From: Nitrosopumilales archaeon UBA218
Lineage (GTDB): Archaea > Thermoproteota > Nitrososphaeria > Nitrososphaerales > Nitrosopumilaceae
DNA length: 10,377 nt
Reading direction: 5' to 3'
Assembly: GCA_002499525.1 (NCBI GenBank)
Contig: DAMC01000072.1
Span: 1 to 10,377 of the forward strand
In this document: piece by piece, positions 1 through 7,200 of the stretch
Position numbering within the stretch: the first letter of the stretch is position 1
Layout: each line of letters opens with the position of its first letter
The notes under the pieces: model-generated
What the model saw: only the letters and a program-made list of their open reading frames with translations
What the model was told of the DNA's origin: nothing
The model's database searches: none
Program-made: the position numbers and the translations under genes

Positions 1-2126
1 GCGGTGGCTACAGGTGGGTTCGCGAGGGAATGCCAAGACCAAACGCGTTTTTGAGTGGGTGGATGTCTTGGTTTGCACATACTATAGCTGGCAGCCTTTA
101 CGCTGTAGCCTTTGCCTCGTTCTTTACACACCTTTTGGATTCTGCTGGAATAATCCACTCCTCATTAATTTTGGAAAAAGGACTAGCCGCACTTGCAATA
201 GTCGTCTTTTCCTTTGTAAATATCCGTGGAACTGCTCAAACAAGCAAGGTAGGTAATGTCATCACAATAACCCAGATAACCATAATTGGTGTTTTGATAG
301 TGGCTGCCCTATTTGCCATGGCCTTTACCAATCCTAACTGGCCAAAGAATTTTCAAAACTTTTTTCCTAATGGAATATCTGGCCTTGTAGTTGCAATGGG
401 TCTGACCTTTATTGCGTTTGAAGGCTATGAGGTAATAGCCCAGACAGGCAATGAACTAAAAAATCCAAAAAAGAACATCCCTAGAGCAATATTCATTTCT
501 CTTGTTGTAGTAATTGCAATTTACATTTTGTTTACATTTGTTTTCATAGGTGGACTCTCATCTGAGAAAGTTGGCCAACCGTCTTGGAAATTTATTGGAA
601 GCTTTGGAGAAATCGGAATAATAGAAGCTGCAAAAAACTTTATGCCATTTGGAGCGATGATTGTTCTGGCAGGCGGCTTCATATCTACACTAGCTGCACT
701 AAATGCAACAACATACTCTTCAAGCAGGGTCTCATATGCAATGGGAACTCACTATAATTTACCACATTTTTTTGGCAAAATTCATCCTAAATACAAGACT
801 CCGGCAATCTCCACAACAGTATCTGGAATAATCATGCTAGTGATGGCACTGTCATTTGATTTGACATCGATTGCATTTGCTGCCAGTGTAATGTTCTTGT
901 TCCTGTTTGCACAAGTCAACTATGCCGCAATCACTATTAGAAGACTGTATGGAAAAAAACTAGATTACTCTTTCAAGACCCCGTTCTTCCCAATCATTCC
1001 GACCTTGGGAATTCTATCGGCAGTCGGTTTGTCTGTGTATTTGCTTTTCAAAGAACCTCTGTCATGGATTATTGCAATAATCTGGATTGTCTCTGGGTTC
1101 ATTATTTACAAATCATACACTTCAAAAAAAGAAATTGAACACTATGCACCATTAGTGTATAATCAGGGAACCAATGAACGCAAGGAATACCGTGTTTTGA
1201 TAATCTATCATCCAAAACATGTCCTCGAATATTACAAAATAGCCAGCGCTATATCTCAGGAAAAGGGAGGCGAGATTTCATTCCTAGGAGTAGTCAAAAT
1301 CCCCGTCCATCTTCCACTTGATGCAACTAACAAGGTTGCAGAATCTGAAATTGAGGAATTTAACGACTTGAAACAACGAATTCCGAACTCTATTAGGCAC
1401 AGATACATGGTTAGAATTTCCCATGATGAAACTGATGCAATTCTGTCCACTGTAGAAGAACAGGGAATCAATTTGGTAATAATCGACTTTGGATTTTTAA
1501 GAAACAACAGGAAGCTTTTGCAATTATCTACATGTGATTTTGTTGGGATGAGATTGAGCAAAGACTTTGACCGTGAATTGGATAATCTAGTTGTATCCTA
1601 TGACAAGGGGAGACACTCTGATCTTGGTTTGCGTATTGCACATGCAATATCCAAAACTCACTCTAGCAGAATTAGAATAGTTCGTGGAGTTGTGGAAAAA
1701 CCTGAAACCGAGATTGACATCATGAATAGAATAAACGATGTCATGTTTGATCTGGATATCAAAAAGATCCAATTTGAAAAAGTGTACCCCAAAACGAAAA
1801 ATGTGGCGCCCACTTTACTCGATAGTTTTGCAAAAATGCAAAACGAGATAATATTTCTGGGCGCTGGAAATCAAGCTGACTCTGCATTCTCTCCAAAGAC
1901 TTTGGAGGTGGTTGACAAAACAAAAAAATCTGTTTTTGTAATTCGTGATCACCAGTTCTCTGAATTCCATACTCGAAGGTTTTGGCGAATTATTTCATCA
2001 CGATTGAGAGAAAATCGTCATCTTTACAAAATCTATGTCGATGTTGCTCACTTTGTTTATTCTTTCAAGGAAAAACGTAAACGTGAAGGCTACGATGAAG
2101 AATACTTTGATTCTAAACTCAAATAG
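1..2126 (+). CDS. APC-family amino-acid permease with two C-terminal UspA-like domains (5' partial)
   Basis: Probably a cytoplasmic-membrane amino-acid/polyamine permease; the substrate cannot be told. The reading frame is already open at nt 3 (GGYRWVREG before the first Met at nt 30), which matches the stretch after TM2 of APC transporters. The real start and roughly the first two membrane helices therefore lie upstream of the window. Numbering from the nt-30 Met, residues ~10-365 hold about ten hydrophobic helices and the APC signature around 127-153 (FIAFEGYEV, then NELKNPKKNIPRAI). From ~387 the protein is soluble: YRVLIIYHP opens a first UspA-like alpha/beta domain (~387-510), and LDNLVVSYDKG (~517) opens a second (~517-640). 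The second ends in a degenerate nucleotide-loop-like segment, LGAGNQADSAFSPKT. A basic tail follows (~645-698). The fold assignment of the USP domains is inference from the pattern. In related proteins such domains are thought to sense nucleotides or regulate transport. Confidence 0.9.
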   Translation, partial: GGYRWVREGMPRPNAFLSGWMSWFAHTIAGSLYAVAFASFFTHLLDSAGIIHSSLILEKGLAALAIVVFSFVNIRGTAQTSKVGNVITITQITIIGVLIVAALFAMAFTNPNWPKNFQNFFPNGISGLVVAMGLTFIAFEGYEVIAQTGNELKNPKKNIPRAIFISLVVVIAIYILFTFVFIGGLSSEKVGQPSWKFIGSFGEIGIIEAAKNFMPFGAMIVLAGGFISTLAALNATTYSSSRVSYAMGTHYNLPHFFGKIHPKYKTPAISTTVSGIIMLVMALSFDLTSIAFAASVMFLFLFAQVNYAAITIRRLYGKKLDYSFKTPFFPIIPTLGILSAVGLSVYLLFKEPLSWIIAIIWIVSGFIIYKSYTSKKEIEHYAPLVYNQGTNERKEYRVLIIYHPKHVLEYYKIASAISQEKGGEISFLGVVKIPVHLPLDATNKVAESEIEEFNDLKQRIPNSIRHRYMVRISHDETDAILSTVEEQGINLVIIDFGFLRNNRKLLQLSTCDFVGMRLSKDFDRELDNLVVSYDKGRHSDLGLRIAHAISKTHSSRIRIVRGVVEKPETEIDIMNRINDVMFDLDIKKIQFEKVYPKTKNVAPTLLDSFAKMQNEIIFLGAGNQADSAFSPKTLEVVDKTKKSVFVIRDHQFSEFHTRRFWRIISSRLRENRHLYKIYVDVAHFVYSFKEKRKREGYDEEYFDSKLK

Positions 2127-2128
2127 TG

Positions 2129-2136
2129 TAAATATT
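2129..2136 (+). promoter_or_regulatory. TATA box of the RNase P RNA gene
   Basis: TAAATATT lies 3 bases behind the permease stop codon and is centred ~25 bases before G2157, the first paired base of helix P1. That is the normal archaeal box A distance, so the RNA probably has its own promoter rather than relying on permease readthrough. Confidence 0.6.
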
Positions 2137-2156
2137 GGACTCTCACTGTAAAATAT

Positions 2157-2434
2157 GCGAGCTGGTGGACGATTACTGCGAAAGCAGAGGAAACTCCTCC
2201 CTCAATGCAGATGTGTGTTGCGGTGACGCAGAGCTAGAGATGGCTGGCCACAGAACAGAAAGAATCCCTACTGGAGCACTTTGATGGTAACCCCTGAGAT
2301 TTCCAGTGTGAGGAATGAAAAATCTGTCCCATACAGAGAAAAGCCAAACAGAATCGGGATCTGCACCTGTGATTCAGGTAGGCTGCAAAGCGAAATGTCG
2401 TTTACAAACAGAAGGAGGGTTACGGCCAGCACGC
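2157..2434 (+). ncRNA. rnpB: RNase P RNA, archaeal (type A-like)
   Basis: Catalytic RNA of RNase P, which removes 5' leaders from pre-tRNAs together with Pop5, Rpp30, Rpp21, Rpp29 and L7Ae proteins. Ends are set by P1: GCGAGCUGG (2157-2165) pairs with CCAGCACGC (2426-2434), with one A-A mismatch. CUGC-GAAA-GCAG (2176-2187) is a GNRA-capped P3 stem. CR I is GAGGAAACUCC (2187-2197) and CR V is ACAGAA...GGGUUA (2408-2422). They form an 8-bp P4: A2192-C2200 with G2414-U2421, bulged U2195. GAGAAAAGCCAAACAG (2336-2351) matches the conserved core segment GAGCAAGGCCAAAUAG, and GGUAGGCUGC (2377-2386) matches the P15 region of bacterial RNase P RNA exactly. The usual CR I/CR V pair G-C next to the bulged U is here C2194-G2419. 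Length, ~278 nt, fits archaeal forms. Confidence 0.95.
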
Positions 2435-2440
2435 AAATTC

Positions 2441-2447
2441 GGTTTTA
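2441..2447 (+). terminator. Possible U-tract terminator of RNase P RNA
   Basis: GGTTTTA starts 7 bases after the last P1 base. Archaeal RNA polymerase stops at short U tracts. The tract overlaps the stop codon of the gene on the other strand. It is weak (four T), so 3' processing could also set the end. Confidence 0.35.
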
Positions 2448-3179
2448 TCTCAAACCTAATCTGACATAGCTTTTGATCTTTTGAGTGGTTCCAGTGGATG
2501 ACGCAGTATCTGTGAAAGTGAACTGGACAATAGAGCCTATCTTTGTTCTCTTTCCATCTATTTCTTTAGGCATCTTTAATGTCACAACGAAATGATTGGT
2601 ATTGGGACCTGTCTCCCTAAGTGATTTCGTATTTGCCTCAAATGCTGAATTGTCTATGGTCGTTCTGATGCCGTCCGTGCCCTTGAACTCCACAAGACTC
2701 AGTGGAATGTTATCTGCATATTTTGAATCCAAGTTAAAACCTGGCTCGTAAATCCTTAGTTGGAAGTCTTGACCAATTCTGATATTTTTTGATGTCGTTC
2801 CAAAAGAAGCTGAAACTTTTTTTGCAGTGACTGATTTGGTAAATGTTTTAGGATTGCCTGATGGGTCTGACTGATCATGATATGTGATAGTTAGCACGTC
2901 ATCTTGAGTTACTGCTCTGCCGTTTATTGTAACAGGAATTGAAACTGTGCCTGTAAAAATTCCAGTGTCTAAACCTGTTTCAGTAATCGTACTAGGGCCA
3001 GGAATGGTAGTTCCTGCAAGCTTAAAGTCTAGCAGTCCTGCTGTTGAAATTTCATCAATTCCCCTCGGAGATGTGTTAAGGTCGTCATCATTGATGTAAA
3101 ATGTGATTGTTCCTCCTGGAACTAGAAAGGTGCTTGCCTGCAACGTCACTGCTAAAAATATGCCTAATGTGGGTATCAT
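2445..3179 (-). CDS. Secreted protein with two tandem surface-layer-like beta domains
   Basis: A 244-residue protein of unknown function, probably exported. Residues 1-~18 are hydrophobic and look like a short signal peptide, though the usual Lys/Arg at the start is missing. The rest is rich in Thr, Ser, Asp and Gly and predicted as beta strands. It contains two copies of one ~112-residue unit: DDDLN (31-35) / EPGFN (145-149), ETGLDTGIF (67-75) / ETGPNTNHF (179-187), and VLTITYHD (95-102) / IVQFTFTD (207-214), with nearly equal spacing. From memory, D-x-D-L-N and E-T-G-x-(D/N)-T motifs recur in large surface (S-layer-type) proteins of ammonia-oxidising archaea; this is a minimal two-unit version. 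There is no C-terminal membrane anchor. The ATG lies 2 nt after the cofC stop with no Shine-Dalgarno, so it is the last gene of the cofD operon and probably translated by coupling. Confidence 0.75.
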   Translation of the reverse strand: MIPTLGIFLAVTLQASTFLVPGGTITFYINDDDLNTSPRGIDEISTAGLLDFKLAGTTIPGPSTITETGLDTGIFTGTVSIPVTINGRAVTQDDVLTITYHDQSDPSGNPKTFTKSVTAKKVSASFGTTSKNIRIGQDFQLRIYEPGFNLDSKYADNIPLSLVEFKGTDGIRTTIDNSAFEANTKSLRETGPNTNHFVVTLKMPKEIDGKRTKIGSIVQFTFTDTASSTGTTQKIKSYVRLGLR

Positions 3180-3181
3180 GT

Positions 3182-3808
3182 TTATTCTAGTATTTTTCTG
3201 AGCTTATCGACAAGTAATGGCTTTTCAATATTACTCATGATAAATTCTAGGTCGGACTGGTCGTCAACATCCCACATTATTCTACTGATTAGTGCAAATG
3301 TGGTGGGGATGTTGCGTGACTTGGCCGTAGTTAGGTGAATTTTGTAACTATCTTCGTCATAGTGCGTCTCCATTACGTTTACTGGACTTCTAAGCAGGGC
3401 ATTGGTTCCATCGAACTTTCTTGAGGGTACTACTATTAACTGCGGAGTTTTCTGAAATCTTATCAACTCATCAATATCTTGGGGTCTAATCATTGGGATG
3501 TCTTGCGGGAAAACTATCGATGCATCAAAATTGTTTTCAAGTAGATATTTTTCTGCCATAGAAACTGCAGCATTAACACCATTCTCTTTTTCTTCAAAAA
3601 TATGAACCGTGTTGTATTTTTTTGCAATCTCAAATGCCGACTCGTCTCGTGAAATTATGACTGTCTTGTTGACCTGAGAACTTGAAATCGCAGATAATAC
3701 CTCTTCGAACATGATTTTGCACAACTGTTCGGTTTTTTCACTATGTAGACCCAGACGACTTTTTGCTTTTGAAAATGTTTTTACTGGTATTATTGCTGCT
3801 ATTTGCAA
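3182..3808 (-). CDS. cofC: 2-phospho-L-lactate (or phosphoenolpyruvate) guanylyltransferase CofC
   Basis: Uses GTP to activate 2-phospho-L-lactate (in some organisms phosphoenolpyruvate) to the GDP-linked donor consumed by CofD in coenzyme F420 synthesis; cytosolic. The 208-residue protein has the nucleotidyltransferase fold hallmarks of the family: IIPVKTFSKAKSRLG (6-20) with the basic nucleotide-binding loop, GVNAAV (77-82), PQDIPM (101-106) as the metal-binding Asp motif, and GTNALLRSP (134-142). DVDDQSDL (170-177) lies near the C-terminus. Length is normal. The start is TTG: cofD ends in TAG, one base follows, then TTG. No ATG lies before the conserved PVK motif, so a non-ATG start is needed. 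No Shine-Dalgarno is visible, which suggests translation coupled to cofD. Which acid is used (2-phospholactate, PEP or another) cannot be read from the sequence. Confidence 0.9.
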   Translation of the reverse strand: MQIAAIIPVKTFSKAKSRLGLHSEKTEQLCKIMFEEVLSAISSSQVNKTVIISRDESAFEIAKKYNTVHIFEEKENGVNAAVSMAEKYLLENNFDASIVFPQDIPMIRPQDIDELIRFQKTPQLIVVPSRKFDGTNALLRSPVNVMETHYDEDSYKIHLTTAKSRNIPTTFALISRIMWDVDDQSDLEFIMSNIEKPLLVDKLRKILE

Positions 3809-3809
3809 A

Positions 3810-4727
3810 CTATCTTACATTCTTTAGAACAAATGATGCCAGTGCATCTTCTGTTGCTTTGTTTGTCATTTTGATACTGGTATCGAATACTTTCATGTCT
3901 AGATTTTGAATTCTTTTTGTGATTAGTCTGTCTTTAGAATCAATTACAATGTTTCCGCAAACATCTGAATACATTTGAGCAACACCATATGGAGATACCT
4001 CTATTCCGGCCGCCGTCATGTATTCTACTGCGGGTCCTGAGAATGCTTTGTTACCAATTAATGGACTAACTGCTACGACTTTTCTTCTATTCTTTGAGAG
4101 CTCCTTTCTAATTCCTTTAATTTGCAGCATTGGTCCGATACTTGTCAATGGATTTCCTGGGGCAATGATTATCATCTCAGAATCATGAATTGCATTCACT
4201 GCCTCTGGGTTTGGTCTTGCTTTGTCTGCACCAATGTATTGAATCCCTTCAACTTTGTCCTTACCCTTGTATTTGACCCAAAATTCCTGTAAATGCATTT
4301 CACCCTTGTTGGTAGTGATTCTCGTCTCGATAGTATTGTCAGTTACTGGCATTATCTTTGCCTCTACTGCAAACTTTTGACACATCCATTTTGTAATGTC
4401 ACCCAAATTTTTGCCGTTCTTTAACATGTTAGTTCTGATCAAATGGGTTGCTGCATCCCTGTCGCCAATTCTAAACCATGTCTCTTCGCCAAAAATCTCC
4501 ATCTGTCTTAGAAAACCAAACGTATCCTTTCGGATGCCCCAGCCTTTTTCATAATCTAAAATATCTGCCAAACCGTAAATTATGGTGTCAATGTCTGGGC
4601 AAACATAGAGTCCATACAGCCAATAGTTATCGCCAACATTACAAACGACGTTTACGTCTCGGGTCTGCGAGATGAGTCCCCTGACAAATTTAACCGAACC
4701 TGTACCGCCAGCCAAAATTGTTATCAT
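3810..4727 (-). CDS. cofD: 2-phospho-L-lactate transferase CofD
   Basis: Transfers the phospholactyl (or phosphoenolpyruvyl) moiety from the CofC product to the deazaflavin Fo, giving (dehydro-)F420-0; cytosolic. The 305-residue sequence spans the normal length. Family motifs in order: the N-terminal AGGTGSVKFVRGL loop (6-18), NVGDN (30-34) and PDIDTIIYGL (44-53) around the metal and Fo site, IGDRD (87-91), the phosphate-binding APGNPLTSIGP (189-199), and SPLIGNKAFSGPAVEYM (221-237). It is first in a leftward operon with cofC and a secreted protein. The ATG is 155 bp from the divergent membrane-protein gene. Fo synthase and the glutamate ligase (CofE) are not in the window. Confidence 0.95.
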   Translation of the reverse strand: MITILAGGTGSVKFVRGLISQTRDVNVVCNVGDNYWLYGLYVCPDIDTIIYGLADILDYEKGWGIRKDTFGFLRQMEIFGEETWFRIGDRDAATHLIRTNMLKNGKNLGDITKWMCQKFAVEAKIMPVTDNTIETRITTNKGEMHLQEFWVKYKGKDKVEGIQYIGADKARPNPEAVNAIHDSEMIIIAPGNPLTSIGPMLQIKGIRKELSKNRRKVVAVSPLIGNKAFSGPAVEYMTAAGIEVSPYGVAQMYSDVCGNIVIDSKDRLITKRIQNLDMKVFDTSIKMTNKATEDALASFVLKNVR

Positions 4728-4754
4728 AAAACCCTTTTACTGCTCTCTCAGATC

Positions 4755-4762
4755 AATATTAC
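4755..4762 (-). promoter_or_regulatory. Possible TATA box of the cofD operon
   Basis: On the minus strand this reads GTAATATT, ending 27 bases before the cofD ATG. It would give a transcript starting within a few bases of the start codon. The surrounding AT-rich DNA makes other boxes possible. Confidence 0.4.
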
Positions 4763-4834
4763 TTTTTCATAATTTTCAAAACTCTACAAAAATAAAAATT
4801 CAAAATCATAAAAAACCCAGATCTCTGAACGATC

Positions 4835-4842
4835 TATATAAT
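4835..4842 (+). promoter_or_regulatory. TATA box of the membrane-anchored protein gene
   Basis: TATATAAT is the cleanest TATA box in the 155-bp divergent gap between cofD and the rightward gene. A start ~26 bases on would fall near 4864, leaving a leader of ~19 bases before the GTG at 4883. An inverted repeat AGATC-N7-GATCT (4819-4835) abuts its upstream edge. Confidence 0.6.
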
Positions 4843-4882
4843 TCAAGACAAGATTTATTACTCTGGCGATGGTCGTCCAAAC

Positions 4883-6190
4883 GTGCGTGGGGATTCTGTA
4901 TTAGTATTATTTGTCATGTCAGTTATTGTCGTTGGAATGGTTTCTCCTGCATTTGCTGCCCAATTGAACTGGGATGCAAAAACTCCAGACACTGCTGATT
5001 TTCCAAAATTCAAATTCCAAAGAACGGCATTTATTGATTACAAACAAGGTGGTTCAATCGCAGATGCATTAAGAGGCAAAGATCTAACTATGGAATTTAC
5101 TGCTGATTCTAGTACTCCAGGCGTTTCTGATTTAATACAAAAAATTAACGATAATCTTCATTCAATGCAAAGCACTGCATCCGTAAAGGATCTCAAAGTC
5201 GAATACCATGCTTCCATTACTGGAAGGGGTGATAACGCCTCTGTTGATTATAGGATAATTCTCACACCAACCTTAGATGGTTATCTTGTGAAGCCTTATT
5301 CTGAAGGTCCACCAGTATCTCCTGCTCTTTTTGATGTCTTGTGGAGAGGACTCAAAGTTGACGGTCCTATTACCCTGACTACCCAAGAGTATGGCGATGT
5401 AGAAATCAACCTCCCAATATCATTTTATGAGAAAAACTTTCCATCAGTAGGTTCTCAAATTACTGATAAAGCAAAAGACGTTATGACGATGCCCTTAATC
5501 GACGCATCTGGAATTGGTAGATTGCCGATTGGTAGTTGGCACTTCTTGGCAGACCCAACTGGAATTGTTGCAGAGACCAGCAAGTTTGGTTACTCTGGAG
5601 CCAAAGTCGTAGTATCATCATTTACAATGGGTGAGAGCAGCTTCCGTGAAGGACAAATCAAAGAAAAAGAATTTGAGGCTACTCTGACCAGCGATAAAAC
5701 TTACAATGTTAAAAGTGTGGAATCTGGAGATTCAGGAAACATTTTCCTTGCAGGTTATGCATCTCCTGACAAAGTTAACGGTGTTGAAGTTGTAGGGTTA
5801 TTGCCTAAAGCACCATCTACTGGAGCACAAACATCTAGTGGATCATTTCCTATTTTCATAATCTATGGAATGGCAGGAATGGCAGCAGCGGGTGCAGGGG
5901 GATTCTTTTTCTGGAGTAACAAAAAGGCAAAACGTGAATCAGAATATGTTCAAACAGGTATTGATCCAAAATACTTGAGAGGAGTAGATACCAGTGAAGC
6001 ATCTGGTGGATACAAGACCAACAGAGGAGAAGCAGAACTAGTTTCTGACGATGCTAGTCACAAACAACATACCAGTGTCTATGATCAAAATACAAGAGGT
6101 TCACTCCCAGCAGGATATACAGCACCAAAGGAAGAGCCTAAACCAAGCTCTAATCGTGGCTCTATGCCAAAAGACTGGAAACCATCCTAA
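4883..6190 (+). CDS. Membrane-anchored extracellular protein of unknown function
   Basis: I do not recognise a named family. The 435-residue protein begins with a signal peptide (hydrophobic 6-21, SPAFA then AQ; cleavage likely after ~25). A ~295-residue mixed alpha/beta extracellular part follows, then one membrane helix (~321-345: IFIIYGMAGMAAAGAGGFFF), a basic stop-transfer WSNKKAKR, and a ~90-residue polar cytoplasmic tail. This gives an outside-N, inside-C topology. The extracellular part holds no obvious catalytic motif, repeat or cysteine. The tail is low in hydrophobics and repeats RGS(L/M)P at 405-409 and 425-429. The start is GTG; no other usable start codon exists in frame between the putative transcription start and the signal peptide. 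It has its own TATA box. The gene ends 25 bp from the convergent protease gene. Confidence 0.85.
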   Translation: MRGDSVLVLFVMSVIVVGMVSPAFAAQLNWDAKTPDTADFPKFKFQRTAFIDYKQGGSIADALRGKDLTMEFTADSSTPGVSDLIQKINDNLHSMQSTASVKDLKVEYHASITGRGDNASVDYRIILTPTLDGYLVKPYSEGPPVSPALFDVLWRGLKVDGPITLTTQEYGDVEINLPISFYEKNFPSVGSQITDKAKDVMTMPLIDASGIGRLPIGSWHFLADPTGIVAETSKFGYSGAKVVVSSFTMGESSFREGQIKEKEFEATLTSDKTYNVKSVESGDSGNIFLAGYASPDKVNGVEVVGLLPKAPSTGAQTSSGSFPIFIIYGMAGMAAAGAGGFFFWSNKKAKRESEYVQTGIDPKYLRGVDTSEASGGYKTNRGEAELVSDDASHKQHTSVYDQNTRGSLPAGYTAPKEEPKPSSNRGSMPKDWKPS

Positions 6191-6212
6191 ACTTTTACTT
6201 TAATTATTTTTC
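6191..6212 (+). terminator. T-rich terminator after the membrane-anchored protein gene
   Basis: Directly after the TAA, the + strand holds runs TTTT, TTT and TTTTT within 22 bases, the kind of U-rich tract at which archaeal polymerase stops. No hairpin is visible. Confidence 0.5.
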
Positions 6213-6215
6213 TAT

Positions 6216-7199
6216 TTAGGACAAGGAATTTTTTACATCTTTGGAAATTTTTATCTCCAACATAGTCAGAGCCAATCCTGATATTCCAGCTAACACCAGT
6301 ATGATTTCTATAGTCCCTATCAGAGAATGCGAAAAAGACTCTGTAATGCCAATTTCATTTATCGTGGATACCAAGTAAGCATAAGAGTAAATCATATAGT
6401 TAGTAGCCCAATGAATCAACACTCCTGCAACAAAACCGTATCTGTAGTATACCCAACCAATAATGATTCCAGCCATGGCGGCCTGTGTTGCCTTTCCACT
6501 ACTCCACTGCTCTCCTAGGATGTGTGCAACACCGAAGAAAATCCCTACCAGAATTATCAAAATGAGTGCCTTTTTTTGATTGATGTTTGGAATATTGTCT
6601 GAAGGATTCCACAAGGATTTGAAAAAAAGCCCCATTGAGAATTTTTTGGAATATAGGAAAAATAACGGAACACCAATCAATATCACTCTAAAGCCAATCT
6701 CCTCAATTAGTGGTGATATGGACAAACCCAGAAAACCTGTGAGATCATTTTCAAATGTGGGTGCTGTGATTTTGATGCCGATATTTTGTTGTACGATATC
6801 TATTGCGGCAGATAATACAATGATAATTGAAAACCACTTGATGGATTGAACAATATAGTTGCCAGCAAGTGACTCGTATGAGCCAACCATTATGGGGGAT
6901 AGTGCCTTCAGGAAGCTTTTCTTTGGTCCCATACTACCAATAACAAACAAAATCAGAAATGTCACCCATACTACTATGAAAATATCCCCAATTCCAATCT
7001 GTGCTAACCAATCAACGTTGAGTCGTTTTACAAATCCAAGTTCTGTTATTGGTAGTGCATAATCGATACTTTTGCCCATTTGGGAGTTGAAAAACAAGTA
7101 TGCTCCGATAGGAAATGACAGGATCATCAATCCAAAGATTACTGATATGAGTGCTGTATGTGGAATTACTATTGCCTGAAATATTCTATAGGTACTCAA
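6216..7199 (-). CDS. CPBP-family (CAAX protease/bacteriocin-processing) intramembrane metalloprotease
   Basis: A 327-residue multi-pass membrane protein with the three metal-site motifs of the CPBP (Abi, Rce1-like) family: EEIGFR (166-171; EExxxR), FGVAH (222-226; FxxxH) and HWATN (263-267; HxxxN). All catalytic residues are present, so it should be an active glutamate-type intramembrane protease; its substrate is unknown. About eight hydrophobic segments are seen, four of them before the catalytic core (~11-38, 71-88, 120-136 and one near 153-165). Archaea lack known CAAX-prenylated substrates, so the family name says little here. The start is TTG, one base after the TAG of the aIF1 gene, with no Shine-Dalgarno; the next Met is residue 25, within the first helix. 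It is therefore probably translated by coupling to aIF1. Confidence 0.88.
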   Translation of the reverse strand: MSTYRIFQAIVIPHTALISVIFGLMILSFPIGAYLFFNSQMGKSIDYALPITELGFVKRLNVDWLAQIGIGDIFIVVWVTFLILFVIGSMGPKKSFLKALSPIMVGSYESLAGNYIVQSIKWFSIIIVLSAAIDIVQQNIGIKITAPTFENDLTGFLGLSISPLIEEIGFRVILIGVPLFFLYSKKFSMGLFFKSLWNPSDNIPNINQKKALILIILVGIFFGVAHILGEQWSSGKATQAAMAGIIIGWVYYRYGFVAGVLIHWATNYMIYSYAYLVSTINEIGITESFSHSLIGTIEIILVLAGISGLALTMLEIKISKDVKNSLS

Positions 7200-7200
7200 T

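Noticed and set aside
2281..2469. A 62-codon open frame on the + strand behind the permease
   Set aside because: It lies inside the RNase P RNA and its core motifs; the peptide has no recognisable features.
4743..4815. AT-rich runs in the cofD divergent gap as an origin or repeat
   Set aside because: No exact repeats or origin-recognition-like inverted elements, and no Cdc6/Orc gene nearby; ordinary archaeal promoter DNA explains it.
4672..4998. Open frame of 108 codons running from within cofD into the envelope-protein gene
   Set aside because: It crosses two well-supported genes and a promoter region, and the peptide is low complexity and Cys/Ser-rich without homology I know.
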